This document shows positions 1-12,172 of a stretch of 64,000 nucleotides of DNA, piece after piece (positions within the stretch are counted from its first letter, which is position 1; every line of letters starts with the position of its first letter). This stretch comes from Paraspadella gotoi. Lineage: Eukaryota; Chaetognatha. The stretch lies in contig CM119265.1 in assembly GCA_051294375.1 (NCBI GenBank), positions 13,570,124 through 13,634,123 on the forward strand, given 5' to 3'. Below the pieces are notes generated by a model that was not told where the DNA came from, made no database searches, and worked only from the letters and a program-made list of their open reading frames with translations. The translations under genes and the position numbers were made by a program.

Positions 1-882
1 CAAATGCTGTTTAAAGATTAATATAATGACATAAAAACCCTATTTGAAGGCTAATTTGCCGTATATTCAATAACGATTTCAGAGCTTGCCACGGGATCGA
101 GCCCCGATAAAAACCAAACAAATTCAAGCCAAACCAACCTATCTCCTGTCGGCCATATCAACATTCACAATTTTCACCACGAAACAAGAAGGGAGAAACA
201 AAAAGTGAAATTAACCCAATCGTGGAAAAGGCGGCAACTCTCTCTATCGGGGTTGCTCCATCAATTCGCTCGATAATAATTAATTCCCATCTTATTTATT
301 GTCATCGGCTATTCATAAGGCGCAAAGAAGGCGGAAGACTACAATTCGTAACTTCTTTAGCCACCTCGCTTGCGATGGAACGGTTGCTTCGCTTGGCCCA
401 CAAAGAGGTTTACGGCCTTTGAATTTTCTTCTCAAGTTCAATTCAACCTGTGTGGTTCGGAAAATGACTCCGAGTTAAAACTAAGAGCCTTCTCCTCTTA
501 TTGGTATCGGCGCACGAGCTTAGCGAGAGTCAGCATAAATTCTATACTCGCCATTTATTTTTATGAGTCTCGAAAACTATTTTTCTTCACAATTCACAAA
601 CTTTTTGAATTAAAACAAAGAGGCAATAATAAAAAGATTAAAAAAAATAATGATGTGACGAACCATTCCGACGATGAGTAAGAAGATAATGATGTCTTCA
701 TCTAAATTTATTTTTTTCGACCAGAAAAAAAAAAGAATCCGAAACGAGATTCGAATAAAAACCATGAATTTTCACATCGGGGCGTCATGGTTCAAAACCA
801 TTTCTCACGTTCGTGGCTGTGGCTCTTTCTTTCTCTCTCTCTTTCTTTATTTTTCTTCATATCTCTTTCGTCCCCCTTCTTT

Positions 883-884
<2 letters not shown>

Positions 885-971
<87 letters not shown>

Positions 972-985
972 CTCTCTCTTCTCTT
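885..985 (+). repeat. (CT)n microsatellite
   Basis: Nearly continuous CT with a few CC/TT interruptions. Confidence 0.98.
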
Positions 986-2104
986 ATACAAAATACATAT
1001 ATCTTGAAAGTAAGACGACATGGGCCTCGACGGGGCGTGGCGCGCCCATGAATTCCTCAGGATTTTCATAACTTGTTTCCACGATTCATCTCCGTCTCCC
1101 GGACGAGGTTTGGATGTTAGCCTTTTTCTTTCCTTCATCTATCGCTCCCCACTGTCCGACCCCCCTCTCTCTCGGACAAGCTTAGGGATATCTCGCCCTT
1201 GGATGAAAGAGATGGAGAATTTGGGGCGTAGGGGGATGCAGGCAGTGTTGGGGGTGCTAAAGGTATTTGGATGCTAAACTGGGGAGTGTCTTAAAGTCGG
1301 CATTACCGAAAAAAAAAGAAAAGCGGCACACTGTGGAATCGGAATTGTCTAGAGGCGTCAGGAGCCAATAGTAAAATCACTGGAAAGGCTCTATCGGGCT
1401 TCTCTCGTCGCCAAATTGTCGAGCCATAATGTCGAGTCCCCCCAAGACCTTTGGCGGGAATCGTGCTGAAGATGGCGCGGCGTGGCCTCGGCTACGTTGA
1501 CAAAAATCACCGTCGAGCGCGCGGAGTTGTCGTCCCTCGCCGAGCGGAGCGAAGATCCGGCCGAATTCCATGGGGCGATAAGTTATTCCCCCCAGAAAAG
1601 AGGATTCGATGCGTCCTGAATCCAGAAATCGTGGCCACCGTAGGCGAGGTCATGGGGTCACCCCATAGCGGTTGAGTGGAATAGTGAGACGTTCCGCGCA
1701 AAAATGAAAAAAAAAACCGGGGAAGGCTGGCCGGAAGGGAGAAACGAATCCCTGGGGGTATAATCGGGATAAAGAGATCTAGAGTCGGAAGCGGGGGGTG
1801 GGGGAGAGAGAGAGAGATAGTGTCGTGGGAGAAAAGTCCCAACTGAGGGCGCTGAATGATATATATTCCAATTGTATTCCGTATTAGAGAAGGGTGAGGA
1901 GGGTTTGGCAGGCGAGGGATCATCGTGTAGTGGGCTTGGCACCGAGGAAATGTTTTGGGCGGAAAAAAGGGAGGCCGGGCGATATTTCTGAGCCTTTGAA
2001 GTTCTTTCCACGAAACTCAACGGAGGAAAAAGAAAAATGAAAGATGTAAATGGAAAGAATGAGATGGTTGATAGGTTTTACTTCTCGGGGTTATCGAGAT
2101 CACG

Positions 2105-2150
2105 AGAGAGAGAGAGAGAGAAGAGAGGACGACGAGAGAGAGGAGCAGAC

Positions 2151-2195
<45 letters not shown>

Positions 2196-2219
2196 GAGAG
2201 AGAGAGGAGAGAGAGAGAC
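2105..2219 (+). repeat. (GA)n microsatellite
   Basis: Interrupted GA tract. Confidence 0.98.
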
Positions 2220-2332
2220 TTAAAAAAAGCAGGAGATAGAGTTTGCAAAGGGATAGGCCAGCAAAGCCAACAGCAGCAGACGAAGCACAAACAATCGCAG
2301 ATAACAAGGACTCTCCTGGTTGTTTTAGCTTC

Positions 2333-2366
2333 AAGAGAGAGAGAGAGAGAGATGAGAGAGCAACGA

Positions 2367-2401
<35 letters not shown>
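2333..2401 (+). repeat. (GA)n microsatellite
   Basis: GA tract interrupted by AACGAGCA. Confidence 0.98.
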
Positions 2402-2403
<2 letters not shown>

Positions 2404-2417
2404 TCACTCTACTAAAT

Positions 2418-2544
2418 AATAATTCAGCGATTTTTAGGTCAGATGGCGTAGAAATAAAGTAAGTCTCAAACCAAGAAAAGAATAATTCAACCATTTTTGG
2501 GTCAGTTCGTCCGTATAAATAAAGCAAGTCTCAAACCAAGAAAA
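2418..2544 (+). repeat. Tandem duplication of a ~64-base unit
   Basis: Two adjacent units each run from AATAATTCA through TTTTT(A/G)GGTCAG to AAGTCTCAAACCAAGAAAA, with small differences. Not microsatellite sequence. Confidence 0.8.
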
Positions 2545-3352
2545 AGGGACGGCCAACGACGATCGCGAAGACGAAAACGAAGTCGACGAATGGAATGAAT
2601 GGAAAGACGCGGCCGAATTGAAATGGGGAAGAGATTTCCTCCGCAGGACATCGAAGCCTCCGAATGGCGTCCGATAGCGCAGAATCATCGCTTGTTTCCC
2701 AAGCAGCGGAATCTGCAGGGAATTCGAACGTGTTCTCGTCACGGCTTGGGTGAGTTTTAGGGTGAGGCTCGGGCTCGAGCCGCTTGGGTGAATCTAGGGT
2801 AATGCTATGGAAACTTACTTCGGAATACTGGCTTCAAATCGACGCGGTAAGACGGGTTTATGAAATGAGTCGGAAGTGAATGAGTTGCAAAAATTATTAT
2901 TTTCCATATCTGTGAACAAAAAGAGGGCAAACGCTGATTTCCAGGTTGAGCCGTCATAGATTCAGTACTGATGAAAATTTACTATATATTACTACAAACA
3001 TAATTTCTGTTATCTCTGACTTACTCGTGAACACGCGAGTAAAAATATAGTAATAATAACGTAAAAATCGAATAAACTTCCCGAAAATTAACAGAAAAAG
3101 GATGTGAATGAAATCTAAGAAAGCGTGGACGCATCTCAAGACTCACATTAGCGTAAACGGATGCGTCCACGGCAATCGGAAAATCAGAAAAAAAGCTAAG
3201 CTACTTTGGCGACGACGAAGACAAGAACGACAACCGAGATGACCGCCATTTTTTGAGCTTCGGTTAAGTGGAGGGAATTGAGGACAACTGCGTCGGTCGT
3301 CGATCTCATCCCTACTTTTCCTCTTACGGTCGAGATGCATTGACGGTTCTTT

Positions 3353-3763
3353 TTTCTTTATTTTCTTCTTTTTTTTTCTTTCTTTCTTTCTTTCTTTTCT
3401 TTTCTTTTTTGTCTTTCTTTCTTTTCTTTCTTTCTTTTCTTTTCTTTCTTTTTCTTTTCTTTTTCTTTTCTTTTCTTTCTCTTTTTCTTTTTCTTTTCTT
3501 TTCCTTTCTTTTCTTTTCCTTTCTTTTCTTTTCTTTTCTTTTCTTTTCTTTTCTTTTTGTTTTCTTTTTCTTTTCTTTCTTCTTTTCTTCTTTCTTTCTT
3601 TTCTTTCTTTCTTTGTTTCTTTTCTCTTTCTTTCTTTTCGTTTCGTTTTCGTTTCGTTTCGTTTCGTTTCGTTTCGTTTCGTTTTCGTTTCGTTTCGTTT
3701 CGTTTCGTTTCGTCGTTTCGTTTCTTTCTTTCTTTATTCCTTTCTTTCTTTCTTTCTTATATA

Positions 3764-3798
<35 letters not shown>
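3353..3798 (+). repeat. Polypyrimidine TTTC/TTTTC block with inner (TTTCG)n
   Basis: About 445 bases of TTTC-type repeats. At 3637-3723 the unit becomes TTTCG repeated about 16 times, with occasional TTTTCG, then reverts to TTTC. Confidence 0.97.
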
Positions 3799-4519
3799 AA
3801 AAAATCATTCTTCTTTCTCCCTTTTCATCGTTCCTCCTTTCCCGTCATTTGCCATCAAATTCTTTTTCTTCCTTCGCTGATCTTTATCCCTTCCCTTTTC
3901 ATCTTTTCTATTTCCTTTTTTTTTCTCTCTCTCTTCTTTATCCTTTTACTTCCTTCCCCCCTTTCCTCCTTTTTTCCTTTTCCACATCTACCTCCCTTTT
4001 TCCTTCCGGATTGAATCTTCATCAGTTCCTCTCTCCCGCCAAGATGACCGTAAATGTCTCTTGCAATTCGCGTTAGTCGAGGAAACGTCTATAACCATTT
4101 TCTCTGATTCCGCTAGGGGGGGCGGAGAGTGGAGGCAATGGGGAAATACGTAGCGAGGTAAGGAGATTGGAGATGTACATAGCGCGGTACATGGAGTTCG
4201 GTGAATATTGGCGAAAGATTGGAAGGGCGTGGTCGGGCCTTTAAAAATACACTTAGTCGGGGAAACTGACGTATACATAATGCGAGGAAGTAATGTAGAA
4301 ATGTAAATCTCGTTCGTATAAAAACTAACAAAAGCCAAAAACGTTCCCAAACGATTGAACAAAAGGGGCGGAAATGAAGATGCAAATTGAGACGAGTCAA
4401 GCGAATACGATTCGTAATTATAAAGAAAGAGGAGGAAAAAAATGGGAAAGAAAAGAGGAGAAAAAAAAAGAAAGATTCATGGAAATTGCTAAACGCGCGA
4501 CTTTACTCAATGGGTGCGA

Positions 4520-4734
4520 AGCGAGAGCGAGAGAGGAGAGAGAGATGGAGATGAGAGAGAGAGAGAGGAGAGAGAAATAGAAGGAAAAGAGGAGGGAAGG
4601 GGAAGGGGAGAAGAGAGGAGAGAGAGAGAGAGAGAGAGAGAGGGCAGAGAGAAGAGAGAGAAAGAAAGAGAGGCAGAGAGAGAGAGAGAGATGAGAGAGA
4701 GTGAAGAGGGAAGAGGGAGAGATAGCGAGAGAGA

Positions 4735-4785
<51 letters not shown>

Positions 4786-4793
4786 AAAGAGAG
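4520..4793 (+). repeat. (GA)n-rich block
   Basis: Interrupted GA/GGA tract ending about 30 bases from the LTR-like element. Confidence 0.97.
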
Positions 4794-4822
4794 TAGGTTT
4801 TTTTCGTGTATGATCTAAACAG

Positions 4823-5379
4823 GGGGCATCTTATATTATTATTTATTGTTGACCTTATGTTTAGTGGTAGAATGCTCGCATTGTTCTTTTTGCTGTTCTA
4901 CTTGATAATGTTTATGAATTAATATAAGAGAGAAGCAATAGTGGTCAATTACATTATTTATGTATTATCAACTTAACATTATTATTATTATTACACAAGA
5001 TACATAATGGTTATTATATTATAAGTGGTAAGCTAAGAAAAGGGCATAGTGGTTCAAACCGACCCTGAAATCCTAGCTGATTAATAGCTAGGCTTTTGAC
5101 AATAACAATCTTCTATCAAACATGAGCCAGTCTCCAAAACAAGAAAAAATACTTCCATTTATAAAGCGAACAATACTACTATAAAATATTTGAATAATAA
5201 TTGGGAAAACTAAATCATTATTAAAACCTATTAAAACTATTGCTAAAACCATAAAATAAGACTATTATGAAAACTGTATCAAAAGATATGAGAAATGGTG
5301 TCCAAACTACTACAATATGTAAATGAGATTGAAGAACTCAATCTCATTTGAAATGAACCACAAATTATTCTGCTACATA
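4823..5379 (-). repeat. Left long direct repeat (LTR-like; 3' LTR in minus-strand sense)
   Basis: Almost identical to 8600-9150, but the two differ at more than a dozen one- or two-base indels and few substitutions. On the plus strand it contains AGTGGTAGAATGCTCGC, which equals positions ~14-30 of tRNA-Gly. AT-rich otherwise. Confidence 0.85.
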
Positions 5380-6049
5380 CGTCACAACCACGGTAAAAAT
5401 AAACGTCCTCGTTTTATAAAGTTCGAAACGAAGTAAAGAACGATAAAACAGAGTTAAGTAACATGAAGTGAAGAATGATGTGAAGAAGTAATCCATATCC
5501 AGATGAGGGCAATCACGAGGAAGTTGTTTTTGTGAAGTCCAAAAGGAAGTGAAGTGAAGAACGACACAGAGATTTGAGTTGGCCCACACAAATTGAAGAA
5601 TGATGAGATGGATAAGTGATGCCACACAAAGATGGAAATAATGGAAAGAAAGTAGTATGAAATAGTTTTATGCAAATTTAATATAGATTTGAAATCTGAA
5701 TTGTACTAAGTGGATTCAATTGTTCAAGCGACATTGAGTGGATATGAATTTCATGTTTCATGATTATTTTTTATGCTTTGTTTTTATGTTTTTGTTAAAA
5801 ATGATGTAGGTTACTTGAAATGTATGTAAAATAATTAATTGAAAAAGCAATGTAAAAATTTAAGAATGGAAAAAATTGTTATTAATTGAAAAACTGTTAT
5901 GAAGAATAAAAATTTACAAAATAGTTATGTGTGTTTTGTTCTGTAAAAAATATATTTAATTCAATTTTGAGATCATTCACAATGAAATGCTTTTTTTTTT
6001 TTTAAATTGATGAAAATGTGGAACAATTCTGTAGAGAAAACTTGGGATT

Positions 6050-7080
6050 TATTCTGAATCAGATTCGTGTTCATATCTTCTTGGGCCTCTTTCATAATCT
6101 TGTAAATAAGGTTGGTCAGGGAATTCTTCATATCTATTTTTGTTATAATAGTGATCAGTTGAATATGGTGACCAGTCGTTCTTGTGGGCCATGGTAATTA
6201 TGGCGATATCTTTTCTTCGGAGTTATGATACCCCTTGTGATAATCTGGCTGTTGACTTTGAAAGTGATCTTGAGTGTAGTAATTTTTATCTTTGGATAAG
6301 AAAAATCAAATTTTTGGTCATATTTTGACCTTTCAAAGCTGGAAGAGTAATGGTCTTGTTCTTTCTTTCTATTCATCCTTATTTCATCAAGTAATCCATT
6401 AATGCTTGAGTTGGTTCTTGCTGTGCCTCTAATTGGTGCTTTTTATTGATTGACATATCTGAGATTTTTGAGACAGTTTTTCCATGCTTGTCATGGAAGC
6501 GGCGGTAAAGGAAACTTCCGGAGGGCGAGATGTCCAGCTGCAGCTAATGGTAGCTTTTCATTTTTCTGGAGCAATTTCTTGCCACTTTCTGCTCGTTCCC
6601 GTGCTTTTCTATATCGTATGTGCGTGGAGGCAAGCCTAAGTCAATGAAAGATTGATAATCTGGTGGAAGTCTGCATCGAATCTTTTGTGTATTTTCTTGC
6701 TTAAATAGTTCTGGTTTTCGGCAACTAATGGGTGCAAAGAGCGAGTCTCTGTTATGACCAAATGGTTCAAAAGTATGCAAAGGAAGTTTACCATCCCATT
6801 TGAGAGCATCAATGTGTTATCTTGAAAGTGTTGCTTTTTCATTGGATCTGCCAAGTTTTTGAAATTAGTTCAGCTTTCATGTGCGGGCCAATTGTTTTTG
6901 TTTGTGGAAGTTTCAAATATTTTTAGACCAAGATCATCCAATTTGGTTGGGAGATGTTTGAGGTATGCATTAATTTTCATTTCATTCGTTGCATCATCTG
7001 GTAAAGCTGCAATAACTGCCCAAGAATATCTTGGAAGCCACAATTCTATGTCTTGTTTCTCACTGAAGTGAAAGGTCTTA
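6050..7080 (-). pseudogene. Gag-like coding remnant of the LTR element, frame-broken
   Basis: Minus-strand codons are open in consecutive pieces that switch frame every 60-150 bases. Readable pieces include ALPDDATNEMKINAYLKHLP, RCRLPPDYQSFIDLGLPP, and a Tyr/Asp/Glu-rich end (YEEFPDQPYLQDYERGPR) just before a stop near 6050. Low-complexity hydrophilic ends and the position fit a gag product, but no zinc knuckle is seen and the family is not identified. The breaks may be sequencing indels rather than decay, since the flanking repeats show the same type of difference. Confidence 0.45.
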
Positions 7081-8576
7081 TGTCAATTTCATAGAAAGAA
7101 TCCATTTTAAGATAAAACAGTTGAATAGAAGATAGTGATAAGTAGTAGAGAACGTAAATGGGAATATGAAATTTGTGGAGTTAGCAGCCAGTATGTGGTG
7201 AAAGTGAACAATGGGTTATTCAGAGAACAGGCTCACTTGTGTCGTTGGTTTATGAACAAAAGTGAGCAATAGGTTATCAGCGATAACAGCCCACTGGTAT
7301 CTGGAGATTATGTATTTGGAGAGGTGTGGATGAGTTCCCAGAGGGATGGCCACAACAATGAGAAGTAGATTTTAAAATAGAGAATTATTTAACTTGTGTA
7401 GGAGAGCATCCGCTCAGGATAGCGAGACGTGATTTAATATGCTTAGTTTAACTTTACTTTTAAAAATAGGACCAAAAAGAATACAGTGCAACTGAAGATT
7501 TCAGGCTCAAGAATAGGGTAAATGTGTACGGTTTCAATTGTTGCTGAATTTTGTAAGCAGTGTGGAAACTAAATAATAGTTGATGAGAGAGCAGAGAGGC
7601 GTGAGGAAATGGGTAGTAAAAGGTGATATCTGTGGGCTTTGCGGTGAAGTATGTTTTATTTTGTAAAGGAGTAAAAATTTGTCAAATACAAGTAATATGA
7701 GAAGAAATTAAATATGAGCAGAAATGGAACTTGAGTTGAACGGCACTTTGTTGTCCCAATGAAACTTGAGCTTGGATTTGAGAGAGAAGTCCGAGGGGTA
7801 TGAGTTCCTTGAATGTCACCTAAAAATGTAAAAATGAAAAGGAGAATGTTAGGTTAAAATGAATGGAAAAACAGGCGCCAGAGCAGGGGTGGATATCCAA
7901 AAACTTTTTTTTTTTTTTTTTTTTTTATTAAATTATGGAATGTAATTTGTTAAAATGGTAAATGTATTATGGAGAGAGAGAGTAAAGTGTGTTTGTTTTC
8001 AACTCATTTCAGACCTCTGAATTCCCCACAGAAACAAGCTCAGAGAAGGTGAACGGGCCATCGACGAAATAAGCGAAGCGAAGTGTAGTTTAGGACGAGT
8101 TGTAGATTTGGACGAGTTTTAGAGTTTGAGACGAGTAGAGAGAGGAGAAGAGATACCAATTTTGTAACGTATTGTCAAAGTGAGCCGGCTTGTAGAAGTG
8201 TGGTATCCCTTATTGATTTGGAGCAACGATGAGTGTAGAAGCGACGAAGTTGTAGTTTGGGGCCGGAACAGTCTCCTCCACTGGGTTGCAATGAGTTTAT
8301 GAACATGAAACGGAGTAGTGATATCAAAGGTTGTGACACCTCATTTGTGGGATGAAGCTGCATCAACTTAAAGCTGCCACCAATTCTCCAAAGTTGGTGC
8401 TGTCAGAAGCTGGGAGAACAGCATGAAATGTGATCATATTAATGGATGAGAGCATAGAAAGTTGATAAATGTGAATGGATAAATGTATGAAGGTTTAAAT
8501 ATTAAAATAAGATTTAGGTTTATCTTGAATACAATGGGCAGCCAGATTCTTGGTTGGAAATTTTGAATTTCCACAT

Positions 8577-8589
8577 CCGCGATGCACCA
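8577..8589 (-). promoter_or_regulatory. Putative primer-binding site, tRNA-Gly type
   Basis: The plus strand reads CCGCGATGCACCA. The last ten bases equal the 3' end of animal tRNA-Gly including the CCA tail. Position next to the 5' LTR is correct for a minus-strand element. Confidence 0.6.
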
Positions 8590-8599
8590 CTCTAACGGT

Positions 8600-9150
8600 G
8601 GGGCATCTTATATTATTATTTATTGTTGACCTATGTTTAGTGGTAAATGCTCGCATTGTTCTTTTGCTGTTCTACTGATAATGTTTATGAATTAATATAA
8701 AGAAGAAGCAATAGTTGGTCAATTACATTATTTATTGTATTATCAACTTAACATTATTATTATTATTACACAAGATACATAATGGTTATTATATTATAAG
8801 TGGTAAGCTAAGAAAAGGGCATAGTGGTTCAAACCGACCCTGAAATCCTAGCTGATTAATAGCTAGGCTTGACAATAACAATCTTCTATCAAACATGAGC
8901 CAGTCTCCCAAAACAAAGAAAAATACTTCCATTTATAAAGCGACAATACTACTATAAAATATTTGAATAATAATTGAAAACTAAATTATTATTAAAACCT
9001 ATTAAAACATTGCTAAAACCATAAAATATAGACTATTATGAAAACTGTATTCAAAAGATATGAGAAATGGGTCCAAACTACTACAATATGTAAATGAGAT
9101 TGAAGAACTCAATCTCATTTGAAATGAACCACAAATTATTCTGCTACATA
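8600..9150 (-). repeat. Right long direct repeat (LTR-like; 5' LTR in minus-strand sense)
   Basis: Partner of 4823-5379 in the same orientation. The tRNA-Gly-like stretch is also present but with one base missing. The putative primer-binding site lies at 8577-8589. Confidence 0.85.
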
Positions 9151-9982
9151 GATTGGGCACTATTCCTGAGAAAATGAGTGGACGTAACTGTGAATTATAC
9201 CGCTTTAAGGTTATAAGGTTCCCTTTCAATTTTCGAGGAACGTGAGTTCTTTCGTCCGTGCGCCCTTCTCATTCCACTCTCTATCTTCTATATTCCACAT
9301 TCTGCTCTCCTAATTCCACATTCCTCGGCCCAGATTAAGATTCCCCCCCTCGCTTCTCTCCCCCCGCGGGTCTCCCCCATCGCGACTACAGCAGAACGAA
9401 TCACCTCTCCGAACTGCCATCTTTAGGAGCAGCTTCGAGGAACTCGGCGAATGCGAAAAACAAAAGTCACTGCGAGAGACAGAAAGAAAAGAAAAAGGCG
9501 GAACAAGCTCATAAAATTTTGTTGTCTGCAAACGTGTTTTTTTCTTCTTTTCATGATGCGGATTCTTGTTCAATTTTTTTTTTTTTTTTTTTTTTGACGC
9601 CGTCGCATATAAAATGAACATTCAAGAATTAGCTAAACTATTCAAATCTTAAAATATATTTTTATCGTCATCATTTTCATCAACGTTGTCGTCGACGTCG
9701 CTGTGGTCGTCTCCTCTTTGTCAGTTCTTTTAGTCAATTAAGGATCGCTTCTTCGTTGCCTTTACATGACGTTGTATACAAATACATTAAAGTTATATAT
9801 TGAAAACTATTTATACGTACATTTTATGTTAGATTTTTATTTCATACATATTCTTATTGATTAGCCCGTCGAAAATGCGTCTCGGAACGATCAAGAAAAG
9901 ATTGTTAATCGTTACAAGGGCCAGTAGGAAATTGAGAAGCGAACCCGCCGCATATAAATCGGTGATTTGAAGTGGAAATAAT

Positions 9983-10033
9983 CGTCGTCGTCGTCATCGT
10001 CGTCGTCGTCGTTGTCGTCGTCGTCGTCGTCGT
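9983..10033 (+). repeat. (CGT)n trinucleotide
   Basis: CGTCGT run with ATC/GTT interruptions. Similar but shorter runs occur at 9685-9712 and 10063-10080. Confidence 0.95.
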
Positions 10034-10662
10034 GGCCACTTGAAATAGCGAACGACCAATGGAGTCGTCGTCGTCGTTGTTGTTATCCAATATGACGGCG
10101 GGGACGACGAAGAGGGGCGGCTCTTTCTGGTCGAGTCACCGGTAGTCGGGGCAGCGGCAGTTTTGACGTTTAAATTTTTTTTTCAGTTTCTCGATTTATG
10201 AACTGATTTTTTATAGTACACATTCCCTTTCGTGAATATTACTACCGTGTTTAACTTAAAATTATGACCTTTCAAATAAAACGATTGTGGTAGTTTTTTC
10301 ATGGATGGATTAGCAAGTTCTCGCATGCCATCCAGACAAATTTTGTACTGTCGTTTCGGTGACAATTAAGTTTTATCATAATTGACTGCGAGTACTATAC
10401 TCAATAGCCTATATATAAATTAATAATTCCTCTCTTTTCTTATATATATTTTTTTTTACGTTTTGTTTTGTTTTATTTTTAACGAGTTTACATTTATATT
10501 CATCTAAGTTCCAGTTACCTCGTCCTCCATATTACTTCGTCTCCGCCCGCATTATTTTCTTTCTGGTTTTCTCGCTGGCTGCGTCTTTATCTCTTTCTAC
10601 TTCGTCGCGTCGTTAGCGAACTCATTTATTTTCGATTCGAGTTTCACTTAACTCAGCGGCGA

Positions 10663-10699
10663 AAGCGGCGGCGGGGGCGGTGGCGTCGGCGGCGGGGGC

Positions 10700-10744
<45 letters not shown>

Positions 10745-10745
10745 T
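10663..10745 (+). repeat. (GGC)n trinucleotide, CpG-rich
   Basis: GCG/GGC repeat with no convincing open frame context. TAATTG follows directly. Confidence 0.95.
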
Positions 10746-11265
10746 AATTGTGTTGTCCTTTGAATGTCTCAATTTGTTTTTGTATAGCCAAACAACTCAT
10801 CCATCTTTGTTTTCCAAATCGTCCGATTCATCTTGGCGTTTGTTTCTTCTTTTTAAACGAAATTGTAAATATATTGTAAATATATTGTAAATATATACCC
10901 TCTAATGCCTTTTTTTCTCTCTCCGGCTATATTTACTGCCTGCTCTTGTCACCCAAAAGTCTTTTTCTTTTTTTTTTTTCTTTTTTTTCTTTCTTTCCCT
11001 TTCGTCGTTCACTCACTCTTGTATCTTTCCCTTTTTTTTCACCGAGGGCGTAAATCGACTTGGTACGTGACTTCTCGTTAAAGCAAAAGCGTAATTAAAA
11101 ATTTCACTTAAATTCAGAATAAAAAGGACTAGTTATCGAGATTTAACGACGAAAATGACAAAAGACAAAAAATATATTGTGAGTTTGAGGAGAGGTTTAA
11201 AAATCGTAAATTGAGCTTAGAGAGGAAAAGAATGAAAAAGGCTGATGTACTCTCTTTCGGGTCAT

Positions 11266-11269
<4 letters not shown>

Positions 11270-11301
<32 letters not shown>

Positions 11302-11374
11302 AAGAGAGAGAGAGAAGGAGAGAGAGAGGAGAGAGAGAGAGAGAAGAAGAGAAGAGAAGAGAGAGAGAGAGACT
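11270..11374 (+). repeat. (GA)n block
   Basis: Interrupted GA tract. Confidence 0.97.
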
Positions 11375-11685
11375 GAGAAATTCTTCAGTTAGGCTGGGAA
11401 TCGGTGTCTTAAGGGAATCTTCGTCTCTTATTTTTTTCCTCTTCTTTTCCCTAATTCGTTTTATTTTTTTTTTTATTTTCTTTTTCTTTTCCTCCTTCTT
11501 CGGGGAGGAAATTTTTAATGGAGATAAATGTTCCGAGAATCCCACAGAAGTCTAATAAAATTGGTAACACCAGTGGCATCACAACTCGAGCCAGCTCTAC
11601 GGTGCTGCCGTCGCCGGTTCTCTTGGTTGTTAAAACCATCGAGATCGAGTAGCGACGCCGCTGTCGCGACGACGCATCCGTTTGT

Positions 11686-11770
11686 TGGCGGCTGCGGCGG
11701 CGACGGCGAGGACGGTGGCAGCGGCGACAGCGGTGACGGCGGCGGCGACAGCGGCGGCCACCACGCTGAC
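11686..11770 (+). repeat. GGC/GAC-type imperfect trinucleotide
   Basis: GGCGGC/GGCGAC units, CpG-rich. All three plus frames stay open over this part because of composition, so I do not call a gene. Confidence 0.85.
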
Positions 11771-12009
11771 GCCGTTCCATTTTACCACAGTTATTTTGTG
11801 GCAATTGCTGAAACTAAAATCAAACGCCTTCACAGAAAAACCGATGTGTAGTGGCGTCATCACGTGGGGGAGCCACGATCGGAAAATTACGCCACCACCA
11901 CCGTTAATACCATCACCACCACACCACCCTTGTCGACTCCCTCTCGTTCCTCTTGGTGACGCTCCGCACCGATTTCCGGACTCCGATTAGCGAGCGACTT
12001 AATCGGGCG

Positions 12010-12172
<163 letters not shown>

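Larger units (their letters stand above)
1..4519. other. Intergenic: microsatellites and CpG-rich segment
   Basis: No supported gene. 1000-1660 is GC-rich with short open frames on both strands. Around 88-115, GGGATCGAGCCCC (minus GGCTCGATCCC) resembles an isolated box B and may be a SINE remnant. Confidence 0.6.
4823..9150 (-). mobile_element. LTR-retrotransposon-like element, probably non-autonomous
   Basis: Two ~555-base direct repeats flank ~3.2 kb. Just inside the right repeat (minus-strand 5' side), the minus strand reads TGGTGCATCG. This is complementary to the 3' end of animal tRNA-Gly (CGATGCACCA) and lies about ten bases from the repeat, as expected of a primer-binding site. The interior carries a broken gag-like frame on the minus strand. 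I see no reverse transcriptase, integrase or protease. No clear polypurine tract or target-site duplication was found, so the outer boundaries are approximate. Confidence 0.7.
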
